From assembly GCA_028277395.1 (NCBI GenBank), contig JANQGJ010000060.1, positions 44,153-108,152 of the forward strand: DNA of 64,000 nt. Reading direction: 5' to 3'. This document shows, one piece after another, positions 26,459 to 35,460 of this stretch; positions within the stretch are counted from its first letter, which is position 1, and each line of letters starts with the position of its first letter. The translations under genes and the position numbers were made by a program. This stretch comes from Bacteroidales bacterium (GTDB taxonomy: Bacteria > Bacteroidota > Bacteroidia > Bacteroidales > F082). The notes beneath the pieces were generated by a model. It was not told where the DNA came from, made no database searches, and worked only from the letters and a program-made list of their open reading frames with translations.

Positions 26459-27469
26459 TTAAAACTTCAGGATGGTTCCTCCCCATGAAAAGCCAACACC
26501 AAATCCTGCTAGAAGTATTGTGGCTCCTCTTTTAACCTTTCCCCGTTCAATTGATTTGGATAATGCAATTGGGATTGTTGATGAAACTGTATTACCGGTA
26601 TCTTTAATCTCGATAATCAGTTTATCATTTGGTATATTTAGTTTTTTTCCCAAAGTTTCAAGGATTATTTGATTTGCCTGGTGGAAAATAAAGCAATCAA
26701 TGTCATCCATTGATAGTTTATGTCTTTTCAGCAGGTTGTTAACAAGCTCAGGAGCTTTTGTAATTGAGAAATTAAATACCTCTGAACCATCCATGTAAAA
26801 GTTGGCATCGTTATATACATTACCAAAGTTGTCTGTCCTGTCGGCTTCAGTATATTCTGGTAATGGGTACCTTTCTCTTCCATGTTTTATAATAATTTTA
26901 TCAAATTTGCTCCCCATTGTACCAAAAATAAAACCTCCTGATCTTTCGTTATCATCTCGTTTCGTGATTATTGATGCAGTAGCAGCATCCCCGAAAATTG
27001 CCCGGTTACTACTGTCCTGTGGATGAATTGTTTTTGAAATTGCCTCTGATGTGATAAGCAATATATTACGGGCATTATTAGCTGATATTAAACTGTCGGC
27101 AATGCTAAGACCGTAAATATATCCTGTACAGCCCTGATTAAAATCAAACGCACCACATTCGTCCGGTAAATTCAGTTTATCGTGAATTATACAAGCTGAT
27201 GCAGGGGTAATATAATCACCACCGGCTGAACAAAATATGATGTAATCAATGCTTTCGTTACTTATATTGTTGTTTTTAAATAACTTATTAGCTGCTTTGA
27301 CAGCAATATCCACGGAAGTTTCATTTTTATTACAAATATGCCGTTTTTCAACACCGGTGAGCCTTGTCAGTTCCTTGAGTTTCAAATTTGGGAATTCATT
27401 CTGCAGGTACTGATTTGTATGTATGTTTTCAGGAAAATAGCAACTAATATCTTTAATTACGTTTTGCAT
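26459..27469 (-). CDS. 3-oxoacyl-ACP synthase III family (KAS III / FabH-like)
   Basis: I start at ATG 27469 (MQNVIKDISCYFPE), giving 336 residues. The thiolase-fold triad is complete: C114 in DFNQGCTGY, His in IFHQAN and Asn in DTGNTVSS. GFGVGFSWGG ends the protein. FabH enzymes condense an acyl-CoA or acyl-ACP with malonyl-ACP. It is not near other fab genes; instead it is the last gene of a unit with a GT-C/TPR protein and a hydrolase, with a fatty acyl-AMP ligase divergent. This context suggests a specialised product rather than bulk fatty acid synthesis. The gap to the upstream gene is 1 bp. Confidence 0.88.
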   Translation of the reverse strand: MQNVIKDISCYFPENIHTNQYLQNEFPNLKLKELTRLTGVEKRHICNKNETSVDIAVKAANKLFKNNNISNESIDYIIFCSAGGDYITPASACIIHDKLNLPDECGAFDFNQGCTGYIYGLSIADSLISANNARNILLITSEAISKTIHPQDSSNRAIFGDAATASIITKRDDNERSGGFIFGTMGSKFDKIIIKHGRERYPLPEYTEADRTDNFGNVYNDANFYMDGSEVFNFSITKAPELVNNLLKRHKLSMDDIDCFIFHQANQIILETLGKKLNIPNDKLIIEIKDTGNTVSSTIPIALSKSIERGKVKRGATILLAGFGVGFSWGGTILKF

Positions 27470-27470
27470 A

Positions 27471-29561
27471 TTATTGTTCCTTTTTATTTTTTGAAAGCTT
27501 TTCAGCTTCATAAGACTTTCTTAAATAATAATCAGCGCTACTTTTATCACCAATTGATGAATAATAGCTGCTCAATAGTTTGCCAACTTCCGGATTTGTA
27601 CCACGTTCAACAGCTTTTTTAAAGAATTTAACAGCATTTAGAGTGTCATTTGCTTTAATAGCATAATTGCCGAGATTTATGTATGGCATGTCACTATCAG
27701 GATAAACCTGAATAATTTCTTCATTTATTTCGATTGCTTTTAATGGTTGCTGATTCAGGAAATATGAATTTGCCAATCTTGACATACTTACAATTTCTCC
27801 TCCATCAACTTCAACAGCCTTCTTAAAATATATTACTGCTGAGTCATAATTATTTTGAAGCTCATATGCATTTCCCAGGTTGAAATAAGCACTGCCAAAT
27901 TCAGGGTTTAACTGAATTGCTTTTCTAAAATATTTAATTGAGGTATTGAAATACTTTTCAGCATTCTTCCGTTCCATTTCAGCTTTTTCAGGTTTGTTAT
28001 ATTTGATGTGGCTTCCCACCCTTAGTTTTGCCTGGTTACCATGTATCTTCGAGTAAATAATACCAAGGTTATTCCATGATGAGAAATGTGTTGAGTCAAG
28101 TTTCAATGCCTGCATATAATGTTTTTCTGCTTTATCGATTATTCCTATAATAAATTTATACGGATTAACAGGTTTGGCAAGTTCCCTGTTCGCTCTTTTC
28201 ATTAGTTCATGAGCATACAGGGTATTTGCTTTTACTGAGTTTTCCAAACGTGGCATATCTGCACTGTAAAGAGAATAGTGTGTTCGCCATTGACTGTTCC
28301 GGACTCTGGTGTAGTAACCATAAGGGATTACTATAATAATTACTAAAAACGAAACGATCAATAACTTTGATTTCTTAGTAATATCCTTGTTTTTAAGAGG
28401 AATTTTAAAGATAGTAAACAATAACCAGACTATCAAAATAGCGAAGGATATCACTGCGAAAAATAAAAATCTGTCAGCAACAATTCCCGGAACCGGTGCT
28501 ACAATATTAGCATACATTGAGATATTTATGAAAAAGTAAAGGATGATAAATGATATGATACTTTTCTCCTTTAGCTTTTTCACTGCAATTACCAGTAACA
28601 CAACAATTATTAATAATGTAATTAATACCCATGGATTTGCCCAGCTTGCAACAGGAATCATGTTGTATCCATAATAATACAGTAATGGAAAAGGAACAAA
28701 TAACATCTTAAGGTAGAATCCTATTATATAAATCCCGGTGCTAATATGAAGGAAGAAATTATCAGTATAAACCAATGGGTTTTCCCACATTTTCATTGTT
28801 CTGACCGTATCGGGAAGTAATTGTGACCTTGCAATTAATACAATTATTACTAATCCGGCAGATATTGAAATGAATGTTCCAAGTTTTTTCCACTGTATAT
28901 CTGTAAAGAAATATAATACCAACGGGAATACTGCAAGTTGTGCAATTGCTGTTTCTTTAGACAATAATGCGCATACATAACTAATCAAACCAAAAACAAG
29001 GTATTTGGTTCTTTTGAGATCAACCCATTTCAGGAATTGCCAGATTGCTAAGAAAGTAAACAGGAAATTCAGAATTATATCCCTGTTCTTAAGGCTGGCT
29101 ACAACTTCAGTGTGAGTTGGATGAGCAAGGAATAAAACAGAAACAAGAAACGGGAACCAGATATTATAATTCATAAAAAGCCTTCGCAGAACTTTATAGA
29201 GTAATAGTACACTGATAATATAGAGTAGGATATTAATAAAATGGCTTATATAGGGGTTAATTTCAAGACCTGAAGTAAACTGGTATTCAATGGCAAAACT
29301 GGTTCTAACCAATGGCCTGTACCCGTATGCCATTCCACTTTCTTCAGCATATAATGAAGTGAAAATTTCTGGAATACCGGCTATGCCTTTTGCAATGACA
29401 GGATTATCAGTATTAACATGATAATCATCCATAGAAAAGTGATTAAAAATTGCATTATAATAGAAAGTAAAGGTCAGTACAATAATTATAACCTTGAATA
29501 TAGTTATAAGCTTATTATCAGCTATACCAGTCCCAACTTTTCCCTTTTTTTTATTTCTCAT
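27471..29561 (-). CDS. GT-C type membrane protein with C-terminal TPR repeats (TMTC-like)
   Basis: The 696-residue protein has about ten to twelve membrane helices in residues 20-410 and tetratricopeptide repeats in about 450-690 (for example SAYFNLGNAYELQNNYDSA and MPYINLGNYAIKANDTLNA). The first periplasmic loop carries an acidic HFSMDDYHV motif, as in GT-C glycosyltransferases such as TMTC/protein O-mannosyltransferases that use lipid-linked sugars. It may glycosylate a periplasmic protein or lipid. It lies 22 bp downstream of the alpha/beta hydrolase and 1 bp before the KAS III gene. Confidence 0.8.
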   Translation of the reverse strand: MRNKKKGKVGTGIADNKLITIFKVIIIVLTFTFYYNAIFNHFSMDDYHVNTDNPVIAKGIAGIPEIFTSLYAEESGMAYGYRPLVRTSFAIEYQFTSGLEINPYISHFINILLYIISVLLLYKVLRRLFMNYNIWFPFLVSVLFLAHPTHTEVVASLKNRDIILNFLFTFLAIWQFLKWVDLKRTKYLVFGLISYVCALLSKETAIAQLAVFPLVLYFFTDIQWKKLGTFISISAGLVIIVLIARSQLLPDTVRTMKMWENPLVYTDNFFLHISTGIYIIGFYLKMLFVPFPLLYYYGYNMIPVASWANPWVLITLLIIVVLLVIAVKKLKEKSIISFIILYFFINISMYANIVAPVPGIVADRFLFFAVISFAILIVWLLFTIFKIPLKNKDITKKSKLLIVSFLVIIIVIPYGYYTRVRNSQWRTHYSLYSADMPRLENSVKANTLYAHELMKRANRELAKPVNPYKFIIGIIDKAEKHYMQALKLDSTHFSSWNNLGIIYSKIHGNQAKLRVGSHIKYNKPEKAEMERKNAEKYFNTSIKYFRKAIQLNPEFGSAYFNLGNAYELQNNYDSAVIYFKKAVEVDGGEIVSMSRLANSYFLNQQPLKAIEINEEIIQVYPDSDMPYINLGNYAIKANDTLNAVKFFKKAVERGTNPEVGKLLSSYYSSIGDKSSADYYLRKSYEAEKLSKNKKEQ

Positions 29562-29583
29562 TATTTGAACTAATTATATTCGG

Positions 29584-30381
29584 TTATTTATCATATTTAC
29601 TGGCGAAATCCATTATTGACCTAAGCGTTAATTCTTCTTCTTCGATAAATCCCATGTGACCAACGTTATCAATTATAATAGCTTCTGATATTCGGGGTAA
29701 TGAAATCTGAGGCATTATTTTATCGAGAGGTATTTTAGAGTCGTTTTTTCCAATAATAAACATAACAGGAACATTTATTTTTTTTAAAAGATCGCAGTGA
29801 TCATCTCTGAGTAACATACCTTTTATCGCAGCTATTATGCCTGTCCTGCTGGTTTTAAGTGAGGCATTCTTTAACTGATTTATTTCAGTTTCAAACTTTT
29901 GTACATTATTCTCAGAAAATAACGTATGGAAGAAGCTGCTAATATATGACTTGTGGTTTTTGTTGATAAAATCTATTGCACGAAGCCTGTTTTTCTGTGT
30001 TTCATTGTCATCTGAAGCTGCATGCGAATGAAATAACACAATACCAGACAGCTTTTCTTCGAATAAACCAGCAAATGATAATGCCACATAACCTCCCATT
30101 GAATGCCCTGTTATAATACACTTTGAAATGTTTTCTGCAATCAATATCTGGTTAATAACCTGGGCCATAAGTGACATGGTGTGCGTATCGCTAATTACCT
30201 GACTTTCACCAAACCCCGGCAAATCAACTGAAATTACACAATTGGATAGTTCGAGGCAGTCTGTGTAATTTTTCCAGATTGTGCTGTCCTCAAGAAATCC
30301 ATGAACCAGTACAATAGTACTTCCAGAGCCTCTTATATTGTACTTAATTCTCGATCCTCTATAGATTAGGTGTTTATCCAT
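29584..30381 (-). CDS. Alpha/beta hydrolase
   Basis: I start at ATG 30381 (MDKHLIYRGSRI), 265 residues; the frame extends to 30456 but a -7 box at 30397..30404 lies inside that extension. Motifs are LVHGFLEDSTIWKN (oxyanion hole), ITGHSMGGYVAL with the nucleophile Ser, a DDHCDLL/IIGKNDSKIP acid region and NVGHMGFIEE with the catalytic His. It resembles small esterases or thioesterase-like hydrolases. In this cluster it could release or edit an acyl intermediate, but this is inference. Confidence 0.85.
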   Translation of the reverse strand: MDKHLIYRGSRIKYNIRGSGSTIVLVHGFLEDSTIWKNYTDCLELSNCVISVDLPGFGESQVISDTHTMSLMAQVINQILIAENISKCIITGHSMGGYVALSFAGLFEEKLSGIVLFHSHAASDDNETQKNRLRAIDFINKNHKSYISSFFHTLFSENNVQKFETEINQLKNASLKTSRTGIIAAIKGMLLRDDHCDLLKKINVPVMFIIGKNDSKIPLDKIMPQISLPRISEAIIIDNVGHMGFIEEEELTLRSIMDFASKYDK

Positions 30382-30396
30382 GAATTTCTTTTTTCG

Positions 30397-30404
30397 CAAA
30401 TATA
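30397..30404 (-). promoter_or_regulatory. Candidate -7 box for the hydrolase-GT-C-KAS III operon
   Basis: CAAATATA reads TATATTTG on the minus strand. It is 16 bp upstream of ATG 30381 and lies back to back with the plus-strand box at 30442..30449, making a compact divergent promoter region. Confidence 0.45.
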
Positions 30405-30441
30405 AACTGAATTGTTGGAAGTGAAAATTGTACCAAAAAAC

Positions 30442-30449
30442 TATTTTTG
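30442..30449 (+). promoter_or_regulatory. Candidate -7 box for the fatty acyl-AMP ligase gene
   Basis: TATTTTTG matches TAnnTTTG and sits 17 bp before the ATG at 30467. A TTG is found 24 bp upstream (30415..30417), slightly long spacing. Confidence 0.4.
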
Positions 30450-30466
30450 CCTTCAAATAATTAATT

Positions 30467-32533
30467 ATGACCTTTTCCTTTTTAAAAGATTATGACGATA
30501 CAGATGTAAAGTACTGCTCTACTTATACAGAAGTAATAAAGAACAGGACAAAATCAAACCCTGAGCATGTAGTATTCCGTTTTCTTGAAGACGGTATAAA
30601 TGAAAATGAGTCATTTTCTTACGGACAACTGGAAGGAAAGGCAAAGGTTCTGGCAGCCCGTTTACAAGACTCGGGTAAAAAAGGTGATACAGTTCTGCTT
30701 TTATTCCAGCCGAACCTTTCATATGTTGCATCATTATATGCGTGTTTTTATTCGGGATTTATTGCTGTTCCGGCTTATCCTCCACGCAGGAACAGGGGAA
30801 TCGAAAGGATATACACAATAATTGAAGATTCAAATGCTAAAATATGTTTGATATCAAGACAGGTTTATAATGATATTCAACGTAATTTCAAAAATGATGA
30901 ACTATTTAATAATCTGAAATGGATTATTTATGAGGATGTTGATGATAGTTGGCTGAGCAGATTTTCAGATGTTGAAATATTACCGGAAGATATCGCTTTG
31001 CTACAATATACATCCGGTTCAACCGGTCATCCAAAAGGGGTAATGATTTCACAGCTAAATTTGTTATATAATTCTGAATATATACGACAAACATTTGATA
31101 TCACGAAAAAATCAGTTGGTGTACATTGGTTACCATTGTTTCATGATATGGGATTGATTGGAGGAATATTGCAGGCGGCATATGTTGGAGGAGTAAACAT
31201 AAATATGCCACCAATGGCTTTTTTAAGAAAACCTCTTAACTGGTTAAAAGCAATTGAGAAGTATGGTGGTACCATAGCAGGGGGACCTAACTTTGCATTT
31301 GATTACTGTGTTCAAAAAACTACCCGTGAAGAAAGAGAAGAATTAGATTTAAGTTCAATAAAGGTATTCTTTTGCGGAGCTGAGCCAATCAGGAAATCCA
31401 CTTATCAGCAATTTCTTGAATGTTTTAGTGTTTCGGGAACACTTCCTGAGCATTTGTTGTCTTGCTATGGGATGGCTGAAACAACATTGATAGTTACAGG
31501 TTCATCCAGTTATGAGAAACCCGTATATCTTTCAGTTGATTCAGTAAAATTGTCTAAAAACGTAGTGGAAATTACTGAGAATGATCAGTCTGGGTCAACC
31601 AGCCTGGTTAGTTGCGGACATACTTGGATGGACACTGTTGTTGAGATAGTTAATCCGGTAACAAGTAAGAAATGCAAAGACAATGAAGTGGGTGAGATTT
31701 GGATTTACGGCCCAACCGTAGCAACCGGATATTGGAATAAACCAGATGAATCATTACGCAATTTTTCGGCGAATATTAAAGGCAACGATTCACGACCATT
31801 TCTAAGAACAGGTGATCTTGGTTTCATTAAGGAAGGTGAATTGTATGTTACAGGCAGAATTAAGGATATGATCATTATTCGTGGAATGAATTATTATCCT
31901 GCTGATATCGAATTTAGTGTTCAGAATTTAATTCCCGGATTAAGAATGAACGGTGGGGCTGCATTTTCGATAACAAAGAATGATCAGGAAAAGCTTGTTT
32001 TAGTGCAGGAGCTTGAAAGGACTGCAATGAGAGATGCAAATTATACTGAGATAATTAAAAAAATCAGGGAATTAATCGCATTTGAATTTGAGATTGATAT
32101 TTATGCAGTTGTGTTAATTCGAGCAGGAAGCTTACCCATGACGTCAAGTGGTAAGATACAGCACCGACAAACAAAGTTTGAGTTTTTAAACGGTGATTTA
32201 AGCGTAATTAGTGAATGGCTAAATGAAAACATCGATCTCCATAACACAGAAATATCTGAGGTTATTGAACCAACCGAAGAATTACTAAGAGAGTGGTTAA
32301 CAAAATGGATAATGAGAAATCAGAATCTTGGTCGTGGTGAGATAGATCCTGATAGAAATATAATTGCCTTTGGTATCGATTCTCTGGCAGCAGTAACTCT
32401 TGAAGCTGAAATTAACAGACAGTTCGGATTTAACTGGCATATTAGCTCATTCATGTTAAATCCAACTATTAACTCACTTGCATTAGAAGGGATGGATTTA
32501 TATCAAAAACATGAAGAAAATCCGGATAATTAA
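30467..32533 (+). CDS. Fatty acyl-AMP ligase fused to an acyl carrier protein domain
   Basis: The 688-residue protein has an adenylation domain (about 1-570) with LLQYTSGSTGHPKGVMIS (ATP-binding P-loop), WLPLFHDMGLIGGIL, LLSCYGMAETTL, LRTGDLGFI and PMTSSGKIQHRQ, all typical of fatty acyl-AMP ligases, which activate fatty acids and pass them to a carrier protein. Residues about 600-680 are an acyl carrier domain with phosphopantetheine site S639 in FGIDSLAAV. The fusion means the activated acyl group is probably loaded in cis. It is divergent from the hydrolase/GT-C/KAS III genes. The final product is unknown. Confidence 0.92.
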   Translation: MTFSFLKDYDDTDVKYCSTYTEVIKNRTKSNPEHVVFRFLEDGINENESFSYGQLEGKAKVLAARLQDSGKKGDTVLLLFQPNLSYVASLYACFYSGFIAVPAYPPRRNRGIERIYTIIEDSNAKICLISRQVYNDIQRNFKNDELFNNLKWIIYEDVDDSWLSRFSDVEILPEDIALLQYTSGSTGHPKGVMISQLNLLYNSEYIRQTFDITKKSVGVHWLPLFHDMGLIGGILQAAYVGGVNINMPPMAFLRKPLNWLKAIEKYGGTIAGGPNFAFDYCVQKTTREEREELDLSSIKVFFCGAEPIRKSTYQQFLECFSVSGTLPEHLLSCYGMAETTLIVTGSSSYEKPVYLSVDSVKLSKNVVEITENDQSGSTSLVSCGHTWMDTVVEIVNPVTSKKCKDNEVGEIWIYGPTVATGYWNKPDESLRNFSANIKGNDSRPFLRTGDLGFIKEGELYVTGRIKDMIIIRGMNYYPADIEFSVQNLIPGLRMNGGAAFSITKNDQEKLVLVQELERTAMRDANYTEIIKKIRELIAFEFEIDIYAVVLIRAGSLPMTSSGKIQHRQTKFEFLNGDLSVISEWLNENIDLHNTEISEVIEPTEELLREWLTKWIMRNQNLGRGEIDPDRNIIAFGIDSLAAVTLEAEINRQFGFNWHISSFMLNPTINSLALEGMDLYQKHEENPDN

Positions 32534-32553
32534 TAACTCAACATATCGGTTAA

Positions 32554-33606
32554 TTATCTGTTACCATACATTTCATCATAATATTTCTGATAATTTCCGG
32601 AAGTAACATTATTTAGCCATTCTTCATTATTTAGATACCAGTCGATAGTAAGATCAATACCTTCTTCAAATTGTAATGAAGGTTTCCATCCAAGTTCGTT
32701 TTGAAGCTTGGAAGAATCAATTGCATACCTCAGATCATGGCCTGCTCTGTCGGTTACAAACGTTATTAATTTTTCAGAAGTACCTGGTTCATGTCCAAGT
32801 TTCTTGTCCATTACCTTGCAAACAACTTTAATCAGGTCAATGTTAGTCCATTCATTATGACCGCCAATATTAAAGGTTTCCCCGGTAGCTCCTTTATGGT
32901 AGATAACGTCTATTGCAGCTGCATGATCAATAACATATAACCAATCACGTACATTTTCACCCTTACCATAAACAGGAAGTGGTTTGTTATGTCTTATGTT
33001 ATTTATAAACAAAGGAATTAGTTTTTCAGGAAACTGGTTAGGTCCGTAATTGTTTGAGCAATTTGATATTATAACCGGCAACCCGTAAGTGTCATTGTAT
33101 GCCCTTACCAAATGGTCAGAACTTGCTTTTGAAGCTGAATACGGACTATGTGGATCATAAGGAGTATCTTCGTAAAAGAAGCCTTCGTTTCCCAATGACC
33201 CATACACCTCATCAGTAGATACATGATAGAATCTTTTATCTTCGTAATCACCTTCCCATATTGTTTTTGCAGCATTCAGCAGGTTTACTGTACCAACAAT
33301 GTTTGTCATGATAAACTCCATAGGATTTTCGATCGACCTGTCAACGTGTGATTCAGCTGCGAGGTGTATAACTCCATCAAATTTATGTTCCTTAAAGAGA
33401 TTCATAACAAAATCACTGTTAACAATATCACCTAATATGAATTGATAATTTGGTGCTTTGTCAATATCCTTGAGATTTTCAAGATTCCCTGCATACGTTA
33501 ATTTGTCAAGGTTATATATCTCATAATCAGGATATTTATTTACAAAAAGTCTTGCAACATGTGATCCGATAAATCCTGCTGCACCGGTAATTAGTATTTT
33601 TTTCAT
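32554..33606 (-). CDS. rfbB: dTDP-glucose 4,6-dehydratase
   Basis: The 350-residue extended SDR enzyme converts dTDP-glucose to dTDP-4-keto-6-deoxyglucose for surface polysaccharide sugars. It has the NAD motif GAAGFIGSH, the RmlB signatures HLAAESHVDRSI and FYHVSTDEVYGSLG, and the active-site YSASKASSDHLV. RDWLYVIDHAAAID is also typical. It lies 35 bp downstream of galE. The other dTDP-rhamnose genes (rfbA, C, D) are not in the window. Confidence 0.95.
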   Translation of the reverse strand: MKKILITGAAGFIGSHVARLFVNKYPDYEIYNLDKLTYAGNLENLKDIDKAPNYQFILGDIVNSDFVMNLFKEHKFDGVIHLAAESHVDRSIENPMEFIMTNIVGTVNLLNAAKTIWEGDYEDKRFYHVSTDEVYGSLGNEGFFYEDTPYDPHSPYSASKASSDHLVRAYNDTYGLPVIISNCSNNYGPNQFPEKLIPLFINNIRHNKPLPVYGKGENVRDWLYVIDHAAAIDVIYHKGATGETFNIGGHNEWTNIDLIKVVCKVMDKKLGHEPGTSEKLITFVTDRAGHDLRYAIDSSKLQNELGWKPSLQFEEGIDLTIDWYLNNEEWLNNVTSGNYQKYYDEMYGNR

Positions 33607-33641
33607 GTGAAATTATTTCAGGACAATTAATTAATTGTTAG

Positions 33642-34667
33642 TTATTTGCTTTTGTTTTGTTGTAAGGCTTTTTCCCATTTCCAGGCAGAAAGTGTCATTT
33701 CATCAATACTTTTTTCTGCTTTCCACCCAAGTTCCCTGTTTGAATATTCAGGATCAGCCCATACCTGCGTTATATCACCTTCTCTACGGTCAACAATCTT
33801 ATAATTCAATTTAAGCCCTGAAACTTTCTCGAATGATTTAATCACTTCCAATACGGAATATCCGTTACCGGTCCCAAGGTTAAACACTTCAAAATTCTCT
33901 TTCATTTTCCCATCTATCATCCTGTCAACTGAAATTACATGTGCTTTCGCGAGATCAACAACATGAATATAATCTCTGATTGCAGTTCCGTCAGGAGTAG
34001 GGTAGGTATCACCAAATACACTTAAACACTGTCTTATTCCAATGGCAGTTTGTGTAATGAATGGTACCAGATTGTTAGGAACACCGATTGGTAATTCTCC
34101 TATAAGAGCTGACGGGTGTGCGCCAATTGGGTTGAAATATCTTAACGCAATAGCATTTATCCCCAATGCCTTAACACTATCATAGATAATCTCTTCCGAG
34201 ATTTGTTTCGTATTGCCATAAGGTGATTCTGCTGCTTTAACAGGAGCATTTTCTGAAACAGGTAACTCATCAGGTTGTCCGTAAACTGTACATGAAGAAG
34301 AAAAAACAAGGTTCCTTATACCATTTTCATTCATGCCGTCCAGAATGTTGATAAGAGATTCAAGATTGTTGTGATAATAGAGCAAAGGTTTTTGAACAGA
34401 TTCACCAACAGCTTTATATGCTGCAAAATGAATAATCCCGGCAATATCGTTATGACGCTTAAAAAAATCAGAAGTTTTCTGTTTGTCTGTAAGGTCAAAT
34501 ATCTCAAGTACAGGAGTAATCCCGGTTATCTGAGCTATTTTATCGACAATGTCAGAACCAGAGTTGCTTAAGTTGTCAACGATAATTACTTCATAACCTT
34601 TGTTTTGAAGCTCAACTACAGTATGAGATCCAATAAAACCAGTTCCACCGGTTACCAATATTTTCAT
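33642..34667 (-). CDS. galE: UDP-glucose 4-epimerase
   Basis: The 341-residue extended SDR enzyme interconverts UDP-glucose and UDP-galactose. Motifs are VTGGTGFIGSHTV, IHFAAYKAVGESVQKPL, VFSSSCTVYGQP, the catalytic SPYGNTK, LRYFNPIGAHPS and RDYIHVVDLAKAH. It is normal length. It is followed by rfbB in the same direction, so the two are probably co-transcribed. Confidence 0.96.
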   Translation of the reverse strand: MKILVTGGTGFIGSHTVVELQNKGYEVIIVDNLSNSGSDIVDKIAQITGITPVLEIFDLTDKQKTSDFFKRHNDIAGIIHFAAYKAVGESVQKPLLYYHNNLESLINILDGMNENGIRNLVFSSSCTVYGQPDELPVSENAPVKAAESPYGNTKQISEEIIYDSVKALGINAIALRYFNPIGAHPSALIGELPIGVPNNLVPFITQTAIGIRQCLSVFGDTYPTPDGTAIRDYIHVVDLAKAHVISVDRMIDGKMKENFEVFNLGTGNGYSVLEVIKSFEKVSGLKLNYKIVDRREGDITQVWADPEYSNRELGWKAEKSIDEMTLSAWKWEKALQQNKSK

Positions 34668-34799
34668 TTCAGTTATTCTTTAATTTGAATGTTTTCAATA
34701 TATAAAAGTAATAATAATCTGGATACCTGAGTTTCATATAATATTATTCAGAAAACCTACAGGTTATTGTCGATAAATCTATATTTCTGAATACCAATT

Positions 34800-35369
34800 T
34801 TAAATTTTTTGAACTTTATTGTTTTCCAATTTGTATTTATCCTTGCTTTCCGGACATATTGCCGTATTATTATTGTCGAACTCCAGACGATGACCATATT
34901 CACTCATCCAGCCAATTTGTTTTGCCGGATTTCCAACAACTAGTGCATAAGCAGGTACTTCTTTCGTTACGACAGCCCCTGCTCCTATAAAAGCAAATTC
35001 ACCTATATCATATCCACAAACTATTGTTGCATTAGCACCAATGGTAGCTCCTTTTTTAACAAGTGTTTTAGAGTATTGCCCTCTCCTGTTAACAGCACTT
35101 CTGGGATTTGTAACATTTGTAAATACCATGGAAGGTCCCAGGAAGACATCATCTTCACAAATTACACCTGAATATATGGATACGTTGTTTTGAACTTTAA
35201 CATTTTTACCAAGAATCACACCCGGGGATACTACAACGTTTTGTCCCAGATTACAGCCCTCTCCAATTATGGATTCACTCATAATATGCGAAAAATGCCA
35301 GATCCTGGTTCCCTTGCCGATTTTGCAATCATCATCAATTACAGCGGTCTCGTGTTTAAAATAGTCCAT
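34800..35369 (-). CDS. Left-handed beta-helix sugar N-acetyltransferase (WbpD-like)
   Basis: The 189-residue protein is made of hexapeptide repeats (CKIGKGTRIWHFSHI, SIIGEGCNLGQNV, VILGKNVKVQNNV) with the family features FLGPSMVFTNVTNPRSAVNR and VVTKEVPAYALVVGNPAKQIGWM. It resembles UDP-2-acetamido-3-amino-2,3-dideoxy-glucuronate N-acetyltransferases. The upstream DegT aminotransferase resembles WbpE, the preceding step, which supports this pairing. The dehydrogenase of that route (WbpB-like) is not in the window. Confidence 0.87.
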   Translation of the reverse strand: MDYFKHETAVIDDDCKIGKGTRIWHFSHIMSESIIGEGCNLGQNVVVSPGVILGKNVKVQNNVSIYSGVICEDDVFLGPSMVFTNVTNPRSAVNRRGQYSKTLVKKGATIGANATIVCGYDIGEFAFIGAGAVVTKEVPAYALVVGNPAKQIGWMSEYGHRLEFDNNNTAICPESKDKYKLENNKVQKI

Positions 35370-35394
35370 ATGTTAGTTGATTTTATAAACCGGT

Positions 35395-35441
35395 ACAAAA
35401 AAAGCCGGATAATCAGCAAAAATGCATAAAATACCCGGCTT
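35395..35441 (-). terminator. Intrinsic terminator between aminotransferase and acetyltransferase genes
   Basis: AAGCCGG (35402..35408) pairs with CCGGCTT (35435..35441), and on the minus strand the hairpin is followed by a run of T from 35403 to 35397. The 26-base loop is long, so it may be partial. Confidence 0.6.
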
Positions 35442-35460
35442 ATATAATTTTTAATTGATT

